Assembly: GCA_964458575.1 (NCBI GenBank)
Contig: CAYWMD010000003.1
Location: 1 to 64,000, forward strand
Direction: 5' to 3'
DNA: 64,000 bases
Source: CAYWMD01 sp964458575
GTDB taxonomy: Bacteria; Verrucomicrobiota; Verrucomicrobiia; Limisphaerales; JADLHS01
Of this stretch, positions 50,171 through 58,471 are shown in pieces. Made by a program: the position numbers and the translations under genes. The notes under the pieces were generated by a model. The model was not told where the DNA came from. It did not search any database and worked only from the letters and a program-made list of their open reading frames with translations. Within the stretch, counting starts at the first letter, position 1; every line of letters begins with the position of its first letter.

Positions 50171-52681
50171 TCAAGTTTGATCCAGCACCTCGCGGACTTT
50201 CCTGGCCAGCACAATCGGCGTGAAGGGCTTTTGCAGGAAGGCCACGTCGGATTGCAGGATGCCGTGCCGGACCACCGCGTCGTCGGTGTAGCCGCTTAAA
50301 TACAGGACCTTGATTCCGGGAAACCGACCCAGGACGGCTTCCGCCAGTTCACGCCCGCTCATTTCCGGCATGACCAGATCCGTCAACAACAGATCAATCT
50401 TGCGGCCGGAAGTCTTCAACAGGTCCAATGCTTCCTGTCCACTGGCGGCCTTAAGCACGTTGTAGCCAAACCGTTGCAATGCCACCGCAGAAAGTTGCCG
50501 CACCGAGGCTTCATCTTCGGCCAGGAGGATGGTTTCATGGCCGTTAGGCGGTTTCAAGGCGTCCGTGTCAGGCCGGGCGGGTTGTTCTTCCACGACGGGC
50601 AGGTAGATGTTGAAGGTAGTGCCGACGCCCATCTCGCTCGAAATGGCAATATGACCGCCGCTCTGTTTGACGATGCCGTGAACGACAGCCAACCCCAGCC
50701 CCGTTCCCCGCCCCACGGCTTTGGTGGTGAAGAACGGTTCGAAGATGTGCGGCCGGATTTCCGGTGCAATCCCCGTGCCCGTATCGCTGATCGCCAGCAT
50801 CACGTAACGGCCGGGGCAAATCTCCATTCCGGTGTCGGCGGCATCATCATCAAACCGGACGTTGGCCGTCTCGATGGTGATGTTGCCGCCGCGCGGCATG
50901 GCATCACGCGCGTTCAACGCCAGGTTCATGATTACCTGATCCATCTGGCCGGGGTCCACCCGCACCGGACTGAGGTTGGGGCTAAGACTGGACGCCAGCG
51001 CCACATCTTCGCCGATCAGCCGTTTCAGCATTTTTTCCGCATCGGAAACGATCGCGTTCAGATTCATCACCCGCGGCGAGAGCACCTGCTGCCGGCTGAA
51101 GGCCAGCAACTGGCGCGTCAACGAGGCCGCCCGGTCGGCCGCCTTCCGGATCTCGGCCAGTGAGCCGTGGCCCGGTTGGTCCGGGGCCGACGACATCATC
51201 AGCAATTCGCTGTGGCCGGCGATGACGGTGAGGAGGTTGTTGAAATCGTGGGCGACGCCGCCGGCGAGCTGTCCGATGGCCTCCATTTTCTGCGCCTGGC
51301 GTAATTGGACTTCGAGCCTTTTTTGCTCGGTCACATCGCGCGAGTTGACCACCACGCAAATGCCCGCGTCCTCGAATGGCATGCTGCGGCCGATGGATTG
51401 GATCATTTTCCACGTTCCGTCCCGATGGCGGAGGCGGAATTCCACGGTGACTCCCGCTTCCGCTTCGGCAAGGGCCCGCTGGAGCGCGCCCACGACCCGG
51501 GGGGTGTCTTCGGGATGAATGAATTCGAACACGCGATGACCCGAGACTTCTTCGGGCCTATAGCCGAGCAAACGCCCGGCCGAGGGGCTCTGATACTGGA
51601 TCACCCCTTCGCCGTTGATGACGGTGATCAAGTCGGAAGCGTTTTCAATCAGCAGCCGGAAGTGCTCCTCGCGACGATGGAGTTCCTGCTCGGCTTGCTT
51701 CTGGCGCGTCACGTCTTCGAGCATGCCTACGGCATAAAACTGCGACGGGTCGGCCGACTGAACCACCGAAACGGTGAACCGTCCCCAGACCAGACGGCCA
51801 TCCTTGCGCACGTAGCGCTTCTCCAACTGGTACGGCCCGAGGGTTCCGGAAATCACTGATCGAAAGAGGTCAGAATCCTTTTCCCGGTCTTGCGGATGGG
51901 CCAGTTCCGGGAAGGACATGCGACACAGTTCCTCCGGGCTGTAACCCAAGATTTGACTCAGGGCCAGATTGCATCGGATGGGCCGACCCGCCTGGTTGAC
52001 CAGCGCAATGCCGATGGCCGACCCTTCGAATACGGCGCGGAGCTGGGCCTCGCTCGCTTGCAGGGCTGCCTCGACCTGTTTGCGTTCGGTGATGTCTTCC
52101 TTCACCGCGAGATAGTGCGTGATCCGGCCGGCCTCGTTGAAAACCGGCGAGATGCGCGCAAACTCCCAGAACATCCCGCCGTCTTTTTTTCGATTGTGAA
52201 ACTCACCCGCCCAAGTCCGGCCGGCCGCGAGTGTTTCCCACAATTCCCGGTAGCGCGCCGGCGGCAGTTCTCCGGATTTGAGAATGCGCGGATTCTGGCC
52301 GACGACCTCCGCCGGCGAGAAACCCGTTACCTCCGTGAACTTCCGGTTGACGTATTCGATGTGGCCAGCGGTGTCTGTGATCACCACCGACACGGGACTT
52401 TGTTCGACCGCGTGTGACAGTTTGCGAATGTTCTCCCCGGCCCGCTCCAGGTCCTCCAAATGTTTTTCCCGGTCGGTGACCAAACGACGCAGAATGACAA
52501 ACAGCAGCCCGGAGGTGACGCCCACGAACACCAGCCCTTTCAAAACCTGCAGTTGCGCCGCCTGTGGTGGCGCCGGGGCGAACACCGTGGCCAGCCAGTC
52601 GGAGACAAGAATCCACGCGCCTGCGCACAAGCAGTAGATCAAACTTGCTTGAATTGCCAGCCGGCCGGGTTTGCGCTTCAT
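50171..52681 (-). CDS. Hybrid sensor histidine kinase with PAS domains and receiver
   Basis: 836 residues from the ATG at 52681; the frame runs on to 52999, but that reads tRNA-Arg and the lipoprotein gene antisense. Two membrane helices (about 8-30 and 45-65) are followed by three PAS domains, an H-box region GGVAHDFNNLLTVIAGHSELL, a HATPase domain with GRGTGLGLAVVHGIVKQSGG and a C-terminal receiver (LLLTDLVMPEMSGRELAEA). It phosphorylates its own receiver and probably an unlinked regulator. Inner membrane, with almost no periplasmic sensor, so the PAS domains likely sense cytoplasmic signals. Confidence 0.93.
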   Translation of the reverse strand: MKRKPGRLAIQASLIYCLCAGAWILVSDWLATVFAPAPPQAAQLQVLKGLVFVGVTSGLLFVILRRLVTDREKHLEDLERAGENIRKLSHAVEQSPVSVVITDTAGHIEYVNRKFTEVTGFSPAEVVGQNPRILKSGELPPARYRELWETLAAGRTWAGEFHNRKKDGGMFWEFARISPVFNEAGRITHYLAVKEDITERKQVEAALQASEAQLRAVFEGSAIGIALVNQAGRPIRCNLALSQILGYSPEELCRMSFPELAHPQDREKDSDLFRSVISGTLGPYQLEKRYVRKDGRLVWGRFTVSVVQSADPSQFYAVGMLEDVTRQKQAEQELHRREEHFRLLIENASDLITVINGEGVIQYQSPSAGRLLGYRPEEVSGHRVFEFIHPEDTPRVVGALQRALAEAEAGVTVEFRLRHRDGTWKMIQSIGRSMPFEDAGICVVVNSRDVTEQKRLEVQLRQAQKMEAIGQLAGGVAHDFNNLLTVIAGHSELLMMSSAPDQPGHGSLAEIRKAADRAASLTRQLLAFSRQQVLSPRVMNLNAIVSDAEKMLKRLIGEDVALASSLSPNLSPVRVDPGQMDQVIMNLALNARDAMPRGGNITIETANVRFDDDAADTGMEICPGRYVMLAISDTGTGIAPEIRPHIFEPFFTTKAVGRGTGLGLAVVHGIVKQSGGHIAISSEMGVGTTFNIYLPVVEEQPARPDTDALKPPNGHETILLAEDEASVRQLSAVALQRFGYNVLKAASGQEALDLLKTSGRKIDLLLTDLVMPEMSGRELAEAVLGRFPGIKVLYLSGYTDDAVVRHGILQSDVAFLQKPFTPIVLARKVREVLDQT

Positions 52682-52839
52682 GGCGGGGATGTTCCTGGAA
52701 AGTTCAACTCTGCCGCATGATTTTTGCCGTTTTTGGAGAAGATTGGCAACTCCATTCGTCCGCCGGCTGCATTGATTGGCATTGCGAAACAGATTGCCGT
52801 TGGCGGGCGATTGCCCTAGTTTCCTCCCGTTGGCACAGT

Positions 52840-52916
52840 GCGCGCGTAGCTCAATTGGATAGAGCGTCGGCCTCCGGAGCCGAAGGTTGTGGGTTCGACC
52901 CCCGCCGCGCGTACCA
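52840..52916 (+). tRNA. tRNA-Arg(CCG)
   Basis: Acceptor GCGCGCG pairs with CGCGCGT (last pair G-U). The D-arm is TAGCTCAATTGGATAGAGC. The anticodon stem TCGGC/GCCGA encloses CTCCGGA, giving CCG. The T-loop is GGTTCGACC. The 3' CCA is encoded (52914-52916). Confidence 0.95.
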
Positions 52917-52962
52917 CTCATTTTGCTTTGACGACGCCACCCAAAACGGGGAAAAGTTTCGC

Positions 52963-53655
52963 ATGACATCCACCACGAGCCGTTGCGGCCGGCTTGCATC
53001 CATGCTCATTTGCGGCGCGCTTTGCCTGGCCGGTTGCAATAGCAAAGACGCCGAACTTGCCGCTCAACGTCAAAAGGAACTCGAAACCTTGCGCGCCGAG
53101 TTGGAGGAGGCCAAAACCAAACTGGCCGCACAGGAAACCGAGCTGGCGCGGTTGCGCAAGGACAATCTCGAGGTGTTGCGTCTGCGCAATGAGGTCCGTC
53201 AACTGGGCGACACCAAGAAGCAACTTTCGCAGCAGGCGCAGACCGCGCAGGTTCAGGCTCAACAGGCGCAAGCCCAGGTGCAGGCCATCCAGTCCCAAGC
53301 GCAGCAGGCGGCGCAGCAGTTGGCGATTCAACAACAGGCGGTCGCCGCGGCGAACCGGCAAAATGATTACGAGGCGCAAATCAAGGCCGCGGTGGATGCA
53401 AGCGGTGGTTTGACGACGACGCAAGGCCAGGCAACGGCAAACTGCATCAATCAGCTCCGCCAAATTGACGGGGCGATGCAGCAATGGGCGTTGGAGAACA
53501 AGAAGGATGCGACCGCCATTCCAAGCGCAAAGGACATCGCCCTGTATCTGAAGGACGGGACCATGCCCAAGTGCCCGGCGGGAGGAACATATGCCCTCAA
53601 TTCGGTGGCCAGCGTTCCCACCTGCACCATTCCCGGTCACGCGCTGCCGCAGTAA
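52963..53655 (+). CDS. Coiled-coil lipoprotein with pseudopilin-like C-terminal domain
   Basis: 230 residues from the ATG at 52963. The lipobox is GALCLAGCNS (Cys at about 24). A long coiled coil follows (about 28-145), Glu/Lys-rich then Gln/Ala-rich. The last 80 residues include NCINQLRQIDGAMQQWALEN and end MPKCPAGGTYALNSVASV, PTCTIPGHALPQ. This C-terminal block is what normally ends verrucomicrobial type II (GspG-like) prepilin proteins, but the prepilin N-terminus is absent. Anchored to a membrane on the outside. A perfect hairpin follows the gene. Confidence 0.8.
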   Translation: MTSTTSRCGRLASMLICGALCLAGCNSKDAELAAQRQKELETLRAELEEAKTKLAAQETELARLRKDNLEVLRLRNEVRQLGDTKKQLSQQAQTAQVQAQQAQAQVQAIQSQAQQAAQQLAIQQQAVAAANRQNDYEAQIKAAVDASGGLTTTQGQATANCINQLRQIDGAMQQWALENKKDATAIPSAKDIALYLKDGTMPKCPAGGTYALNSVASVPTCTIPGHALPQ

Positions 53656-53678
53656 CGCGGGGAACTCGTAAAAGAGCC

Positions 53679-53702
53679 GAGGGACGGCTTGTGCCGTCCC
53701 TC
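53679..53702. terminator. Bidirectional hairpin between convergent genes
   Basis: GAGGGACGGC (53679-53688), loop TTGT, GCCGTCCCTC (53693-53702): a perfect 10-bp stem. It lies between the lipoprotein gene and the convergent Spy-like gene. No long T-run follows on either strand, so an intrinsic terminator is likely but not certain. Confidence 0.7.
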
Positions 53703-53731
53703 GTCGGATCAATTATCAGGTCACCGGAAGT

Positions 53732-54169
53732 TTACTTCTTATCGTCGCCGCCCTTGCGCGGGCCGCGCTTCTGTCCACCGGGACCGCCCGGGCCGCGTTG
53801 CTGACGTTCCTTTTCCCACTGCGTGTATTGATCCGCGGTGAGGATTTCTTTCATCTTCTTATCCATCTCCTCGCGCATGGTCTTGAACTTCTCGCGACGT
53901 TGCTCCTCCGAGAGATCGCGCATGCCGCGCATTTTCTCGCGCTGTTCCTTCATGAGCGTCTCGACCTTGGTGGCTTGTTCGTCGGTCAGCTTCAGGTCTT
54001 GCTTCATTTTGTTGATGTATTCCTGACCGCCCCGGCCATCCCGGCCCTGACGGGTTTTGGTATCCTTGCCGTCCTTGGCATTGGTGTCCTGGGCGCGAAG
54101 CGCCGGGCTGTACGCGAGCATCACGCCCGCGATCAATGCCATGATCAAACCGATCTTGCGTGCTTTCAT
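53732..54169 (-). CDS. Spy/CpxP-like periplasmic protein 2
   Basis: 145 residues. Signal peptide IGLIMALIAGVMLAYSPALRA. The mature helical part contains LKLTDEQATKVETLMKEQRE (LTxxQ motif) and a second ILTADQYTQWEKER. It ends in a Gly/Pro/Lys/Arg-rich tail. Periplasmic chaperone or stress protein by family. Unlike the Spy-like genes near the ECF sigma factor, it has no regulator nearby. Confidence 0.8.
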   Translation of the reverse strand: MKARKIGLIMALIAGVMLAYSPALRAQDTNAKDGKDTKTRQGRDGRGGQEYINKMKQDLKLTDEQATKVETLMKEQREKMRGMRDLSEEQRREKFKTMREEMDKKMKEILTADQYTQWEKERQQRGPGGPGGQKRGPRKGGDDKK

Positions 54170-54327
54170 AAACTTTCTGTCGTTTTGTTTGTTTGCCTGC
54201 CATGTGCCGCTCCGCCATGGGAGCCGCCTTACAGGTTGTGAGACGGACGGGTCGGGAAATGGTTACAGGGCCGGCGGATAAAACTGGCCGTGCCGCCGGG
54301 GAAGCCGACCGCGCGCAATTGCGAACG

Positions 54328-56199
54328 TCAGGCCGTGGGGGCCGCGGCCGTTGCCTGGCCTTCCGTCGTTCCGGCCGGGACGGGAACCTTAAAAGCTGCA
54401 ATGTGCTCGATGCGATGCCGGTGCCGCGCACCGTGAACTTCGAATTCCACTTCATCGCCGACCTTGTGATTGAGCAACGCCTGCCCGACCGGCGTGAGGT
54501 AGCTGATGATGCCCTGCGCTTCGTCGAAGTCCCACGCGCCGAGCAAAACAAATTTTTCGCCCTGGTTCGAGTTCAGGTCGGTGGCCTGCACCACCGTGCC
54601 GACACTGACAACATCGGTGCGCGGGTTGACGAAGTCCGTGCCGCGCGCGCGAACGAGTTGGTTTTCCATCTCCGCCTTCTGCCGCATCAATTGCTTCTGC
54701 ATTTCCTTGGCCGCTTTGAACTCGTGGTTTTCACTGAGGTCACCGTAGCTGCGCGCAATCGCGATTTCCTTTGAATTGGCCGGGATTTTTTTGTCCACCA
54801 GTTCGCGGTATTCGTCGTTGCGACGCTGCAGGCTTTCCCAGGACACGATCAACACTGATTCCTGCTTCGTCTGTTCACCGGTGACGAACGACTGCACGGC
54901 AGGATGACTTTTCACGAGCCGCGCGAGGAGCGAGCGCTTGTCCATGTCGTCAAACACGGACGTCAGGCGCAACGCGCGGGTGAGGTCCTTGACCACTTCC
55001 AGGTCGGCGGCGGCGGTGAGGTCGGCCAGCAATTCCGCATCGTCGAGGATGAATTCGCGCAGCCGGGTGGCGCGGCGTTCGTTGAACTGGTCGCGCTCCA
55101 TCCCTGTAAGCATCGCGCGGAATACTTCCGGGCCGAGGATGTCGGCGAACGCGTCGCTGCGGTCCTTGGCGAGCCAGAGCAACAATTCACTGCTGGCCGT
55201 GTGCTGGCTGATCAGGCGGGCGAGCGTTTCCTTCACGTCGTTGAATTTGCCTTCCTGAACCAGCAGGTTGGCAAACTCGCGGCACAGTTTCGCCGAAACG
55301 GTGTTCATCGCGCTTCGGACCGCCTCGTGCCAGTGCTCAGGATTCGCGCCCTTGAAGGCTTCCAGCGCGCGCCGATGTTTTGCGGCCGGCAACGCTTCCA
55401 TCAACGCACCAAATTTGGTGTCCTGCGACCAGATGTGCGCGGCGGTGGTCTCGCCTTCGACCGGGGGCAGTCCGGCCATGGCCCGCAAATCGTCCCGCGC
55501 GAACACGCCTTCCAACGCCACCGCGGGTTGCGTACGCAGATACGAAGTGATCTCGCCGTTCAACACCAGGATGACTTCATCGGCCACCGCCGTCTTGTCC
55601 GTGAGATCGTGCGCGTTGCGGACAATTTCGCCGGCCACGGCTACGTGTGCCTTGAGCCCCTTGGCCACGCGGAAGTCCGCCAGCAACCGGTTTTGCAGCG
55701 ATACTTCCTGAATTTGATACACGACCGGTTCGGTCTTCTTGATCGGCACCTGGAAGTGGCCATCCTTCTTCATTTCGCGCTTGGCGGCCTCCAGCCATTT
55801 CTTCCAATCGTCGCGGATGACATCGGGCACGAGCACCTGCTGAATCTGGTCCACGGTCGCCTTGCCGCCGTGGCTGTTGAGCACGATTTTAATCAAGTCG
55901 AGATGATTCAGTGCGGCCATCTGGCGCAGGCCCTCGAGGTCGGTGGCTTTGCGCGCGAGGATGTGATCCTTGGGAATGGGCTTGAGCGATTCGGCGGCAA
56001 AGGCCAGGTCCATCGAGTGGCCGGGCTTGTTCGGGAAATCAATCGTGAACTTGGCAAAAACGGTGTCCACGGTCTTGATGCGGCCGAATCCCCAACTGCG
56101 GTGCATGCAGAACCCGCTGTTGGTGAGCTGAAGCAGCGGCTCGATGTGGCGGCCTTCGATCTTGCCGGCCAGCGCCATTTTCTCAAATTCTTCTCTCAT
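54328..56199 (-). CDS. GreA/GreB-like transcription elongation factor with long N-terminal extension
   Basis: 623 residues. The last 170 residues are a Gre factor: coiled-coil part SKEIAIARSYGDLSENHEFKA with the acidic tip, then the FKBP-like domain with GEKFVLLGAWDFDEAQGIISY and VGDEVEFEVHGARHRH. The N-terminal 450 residues are a helical extension with no motif I recognise. Gre proteins rescue backtracked RNA polymerase. A similarly enlarged GreA is known from Chlamydiae, so this looks like a PVC-group trait. Divergent from rsmB by 51 bp. Confidence 0.88.
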   Translation of the reverse strand: MREEFEKMALAGKIEGRHIEPLLQLTNSGFCMHRSWGFGRIKTVDTVFAKFTIDFPNKPGHSMDLAFAAESLKPIPKDHILARKATDLEGLRQMAALNHLDLIKIVLNSHGGKATVDQIQQVLVPDVIRDDWKKWLEAAKREMKKDGHFQVPIKKTEPVVYQIQEVSLQNRLLADFRVAKGLKAHVAVAGEIVRNAHDLTDKTAVADEVILVLNGEITSYLRTQPAVALEGVFARDDLRAMAGLPPVEGETTAAHIWSQDTKFGALMEALPAAKHRRALEAFKGANPEHWHEAVRSAMNTVSAKLCREFANLLVQEGKFNDVKETLARLISQHTASSELLLWLAKDRSDAFADILGPEVFRAMLTGMERDQFNERRATRLREFILDDAELLADLTAAADLEVVKDLTRALRLTSVFDDMDKRSLLARLVKSHPAVQSFVTGEQTKQESVLIVSWESLQRRNDEYRELVDKKIPANSKEIAIARSYGDLSENHEFKAAKEMQKQLMRQKAEMENQLVRARGTDFVNPRTDVVSVGTVVQATDLNSNQGEKFVLLGAWDFDEAQGIISYLTPVGQALLNHKVGDEVEFEVHGARHRHRIEHIAAFKVPVPAGTTEGQATAAAPTA

Positions 56200-56250
56200 A
56201 AAGATCGTTCGTCCTCGCGTCGCCCAGAAATTTCGGCATGATTAAACCCG

Positions 56251-57543
56251 TTGAACGGACAAAAACCAAGAGAAATTGCGGCGCAAGTTCTGGCCCGACG
56301 GCGGGTCGGCGGCGAATTCGTTGAAAACCTGTTGGAACGCGCCTTGGTCGGGGCGAAACTCTCCACCGCAGATCGCGGGCTTTGTCAGGAACTGGTCTAT
56401 GGCGTCGTGCGCTGGCAGACCACCCTCGACTGGCTCATCGCGCACAAAACGCCGGGCCGGACACAGAAAGCCGCGTTGCAGGAACTGCTCCGGCTCGGGC
56501 TTTACCAGATTTTCTGGCTCGACCGCATCCCCGATCACGCCGCCGTGAACGAAACCGTGGAGATGGCGAAGCGCCAGGGGTTCGGTCCGCAGGCGGGCTT
56601 CATCAACGCCGTGTTACGCGGCTATCTCCGCGAACTCGATGCGACCAAGGAAACCCTCGCAGACTTGAAAACCTCCCAACCCGCCGTTGGCTGGTCGCAT
56701 CCCGGGTGGCTCGTGGAACGTTGGGACAGGCGCTGGGGCAGTGCACGCGCGCGGGCTTTGCTGGAATGGAACAACACACCGCCAAAAACTTTCGCACGCA
56801 ACAACACCCTCAAAGCCGATCCCGGGAAACTGCTCACCCAGTGGCGTGATGAAAATGTGGACTATGATTTTGTGCGGCGCGACTGGTTCGGGGAAAATCT
56901 CATCTTCGAGTTGAAGGCGCATCCGCCCCTTTCGTTCGTCCCCAGTTTCCAACAGGGTCTGTTTTACATTCAAGATCCCAGCACGCTGTTGGCCGTGCGC
57001 GAACTCGATCCGCAACCCGGCGAAACGATCCTGGATTTCTGCGCCGCCCCCGGCGGCAAGACGACCGTCATCGCACAGTGGATGAACAACCAGGGCCGCA
57101 TCGTAGCAAATGATGTTTCCAAGGAACGCTCGAAGTTGGTGGAAGAAAACTGCGTACGGCTGGGCGCGACGTGTGTCGAAACTGTTTCAACCTTCAACCT
57201 CCAACCTTCAACCTTCGATCGCGTTCTGGTTGACGCTCCCTGTTCCAACACCGGTGTCATGCGGCGGCGTGTGGATTTGCGCTGGCGCATCCAACCGGAA
57301 GAAATCCAGCGATTGCGAACGATACAGCTCGACCTGCTCCGCCAGGTAGCCAGCGCCGTGAAGCCCGGCGGCGTGCTGGTTTACAGCACGTGCAGCCTAG
57401 AACCCGAGGAAAATTCTGAAGGGGTGAAGGAATTTCTCCGCGAGCAGCCCGGTTTCAGATTGGAGCGCGAGCGCGAGTTGCTGCCGTTTGCAGATGGGGT
57501 GGATGGAGCGTATGTGGCTGCGCTCGTGAGGGCGCGGCCATAA
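56251..57543 (+). CDS. rsmB: 16S rRNA (cytosine-967-C5)-methyltransferase RsmB
   Basis: 430 residues from a TTG start; no in-frame ATG fits. The N-terminal NusB-like domain (about 1-140) is followed by the methyltransferase with LDFCAAPGGKTTVIAQWMN (SAM site), DAPCSNTGVMRRR (motif IV PC) and VYSTCSLEPEEN (catalytic Cys). The stretch between them, TFNLQPSTF, is encoded by four TTCAACC-type heptamers (57186-57213) that replace the usual variable loop. Acts on 16S rRNA in the cytoplasm. Upstream lies the GreA-like gene, divergent. Confidence 0.93.
   Translation: MNGQKPREIAAQVLARRRVGGEFVENLLERALVGAKLSTADRGLCQELVYGVVRWQTTLDWLIAHKTPGRTQKAALQELLRLGLYQIFWLDRIPDHAAVNETVEMAKRQGFGPQAGFINAVLRGYLRELDATKETLADLKTSQPAVGWSHPGWLVERWDRRWGSARARALLEWNNTPPKTFARNNTLKADPGKLLTQWRDENVDYDFVRRDWFGENLIFELKAHPPLSFVPSFQQGLFYIQDPSTLLAVRELDPQPGETILDFCAAPGGKTTVIAQWMNNQGRIVANDVSKERSKLVEENCVRLGATCVETVSTFNLQPSTFDRVLVDAPCSNTGVMRRRVDLRWRIQPEEIQRLRTIQLDLLRQVASAVKPGGVLVYSTCSLEPEENSEGVKEFLREQPGFRLERERELLPFADGVDGAYVAALVRARP
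57186..57213. repeat. Four heptanucleotide repeats inside rsmB
   Basis: TTCAACC, TTCAACC, TCCAACC and TTCAACC in tandem, coding for part of a loop between the SAM site and motif IV. The repeat resembles tandem heptamers seen between genes of related bacteria. Copy number changes not divisible by three would shift the frame. Confidence 0.7.
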
Positions 57544-57599
57544 TTCAAGGCTCGGTCGGGCCAAAAATCAGCCGCGCGCTCACGAGCGCCGCCACGGAC

Positions 57600-58370
57600 T
57601 CACATCCCCATGATCTGATAGCCGCAATCCACGTAAATCGTCTGGCCGGTGATGGCCGCCGCGCCGTCGCTGGCAAGAAACACACCAGTCGCGCCGAGTT
57701 CTTCCGGGACAAGATTGCGCTTCAACGGCGTGCGCGCTTCATAGACTTTGAGCATTTCCGAGAACCCGGCGATGCCTCTTGCGGCCAGCGTGTTCACCGG
57801 GCCGGCGCTGATGCAGTTCACGCGAATCTTTTTTGGACCGAGATCGTAGGCGAGGTAGCGCGTGCTGGCTTCAAGCGCGGCTTTGGCCACGCCCATGACG
57901 TTGTAATGCGGCACAACCTTCTCCGCGCCGTAATAACTCATCGCCACGATGCTGCCACCCTCGGTCATCAACGGCGCGGCCGCGCGGGACAAGGCCACGA
58001 GCGAATACGCGCTCACGTCATGCGCAACGCGGAACGCCTCGCGGCTGGTGTTCACGAACTCGCCTTCGAGCGCATCCTTGGGCGCGAATGCCACGGAGTG
58101 CAGCATCAAATGGAGTTTGCCGAACTTTTCACCAACGATTTTGTACACCTCGGTGATCTGTTCATCTTTGGTCACGTCGCAGGGCAGGATGAGCGTGTCC
58201 GTGCCGAACGTGCTGGCGAGTTCCTCGACGTTTTCCTTGAGCCGCTCGCCTTGATAGGTGAACGCGAGCATTGCGCCCTCGCGCGCCCACGCCTGCGCGA
58301 TGGCCCACGCGATGGAGCGTTTGTTCGCCACGCCGAAGACGAGGCCGAGTTTGCCATCAAGTAAAGGCAT
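57600..58370 (-). CDS. fabI: Enoyl-[acyl-carrier-protein] reductase [NADH]
   Basis: 256 residues. Short-chain dehydrogenase fold with the FabI N-terminus GVANKRSIAWAIA and the catalytic Tyr-x6-Lys in HYNVMGVAKAALEAS. The substrate-loop region VNTLAARGIAGF is also present. It performs the last step of fatty-acid elongation with NADH. Single gene, convergent with rsmB. Confidence 0.96.
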   Translation of the reverse strand: MPLLDGKLGLVFGVANKRSIAWAIAQAWAREGAMLAFTYQGERLKENVEELASTFGTDTLILPCDVTKDEQITEVYKIVGEKFGKLHLMLHSVAFAPKDALEGEFVNTSREAFRVAHDVSAYSLVALSRAAAPLMTEGGSIVAMSYYGAEKVVPHYNVMGVAKAALEASTRYLAYDLGPKKIRVNCISAGPVNTLAARGIAGFSEMLKVYEARTPLKRNLVPEELGATGVFLASDGAAAITGQTIYVDCGYQIMGM

Positions 58371-58471
58371 GTGTTCGTTAAAACTTTAAAGGCATTGAAT
58401 CGTTAAACCGGTAAATCGGGCAATATCACTACGGGAGAAACCGCGGCGCGGCAAGATTTTCGTGTCACCGC

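Noticed and set aside
52682..52999. Longer start for the hybrid kinase
   Set aside because: It would read across tRNA-Arg and the lipoprotein start antisense; the ATG at 52681 precedes a proper membrane helix.
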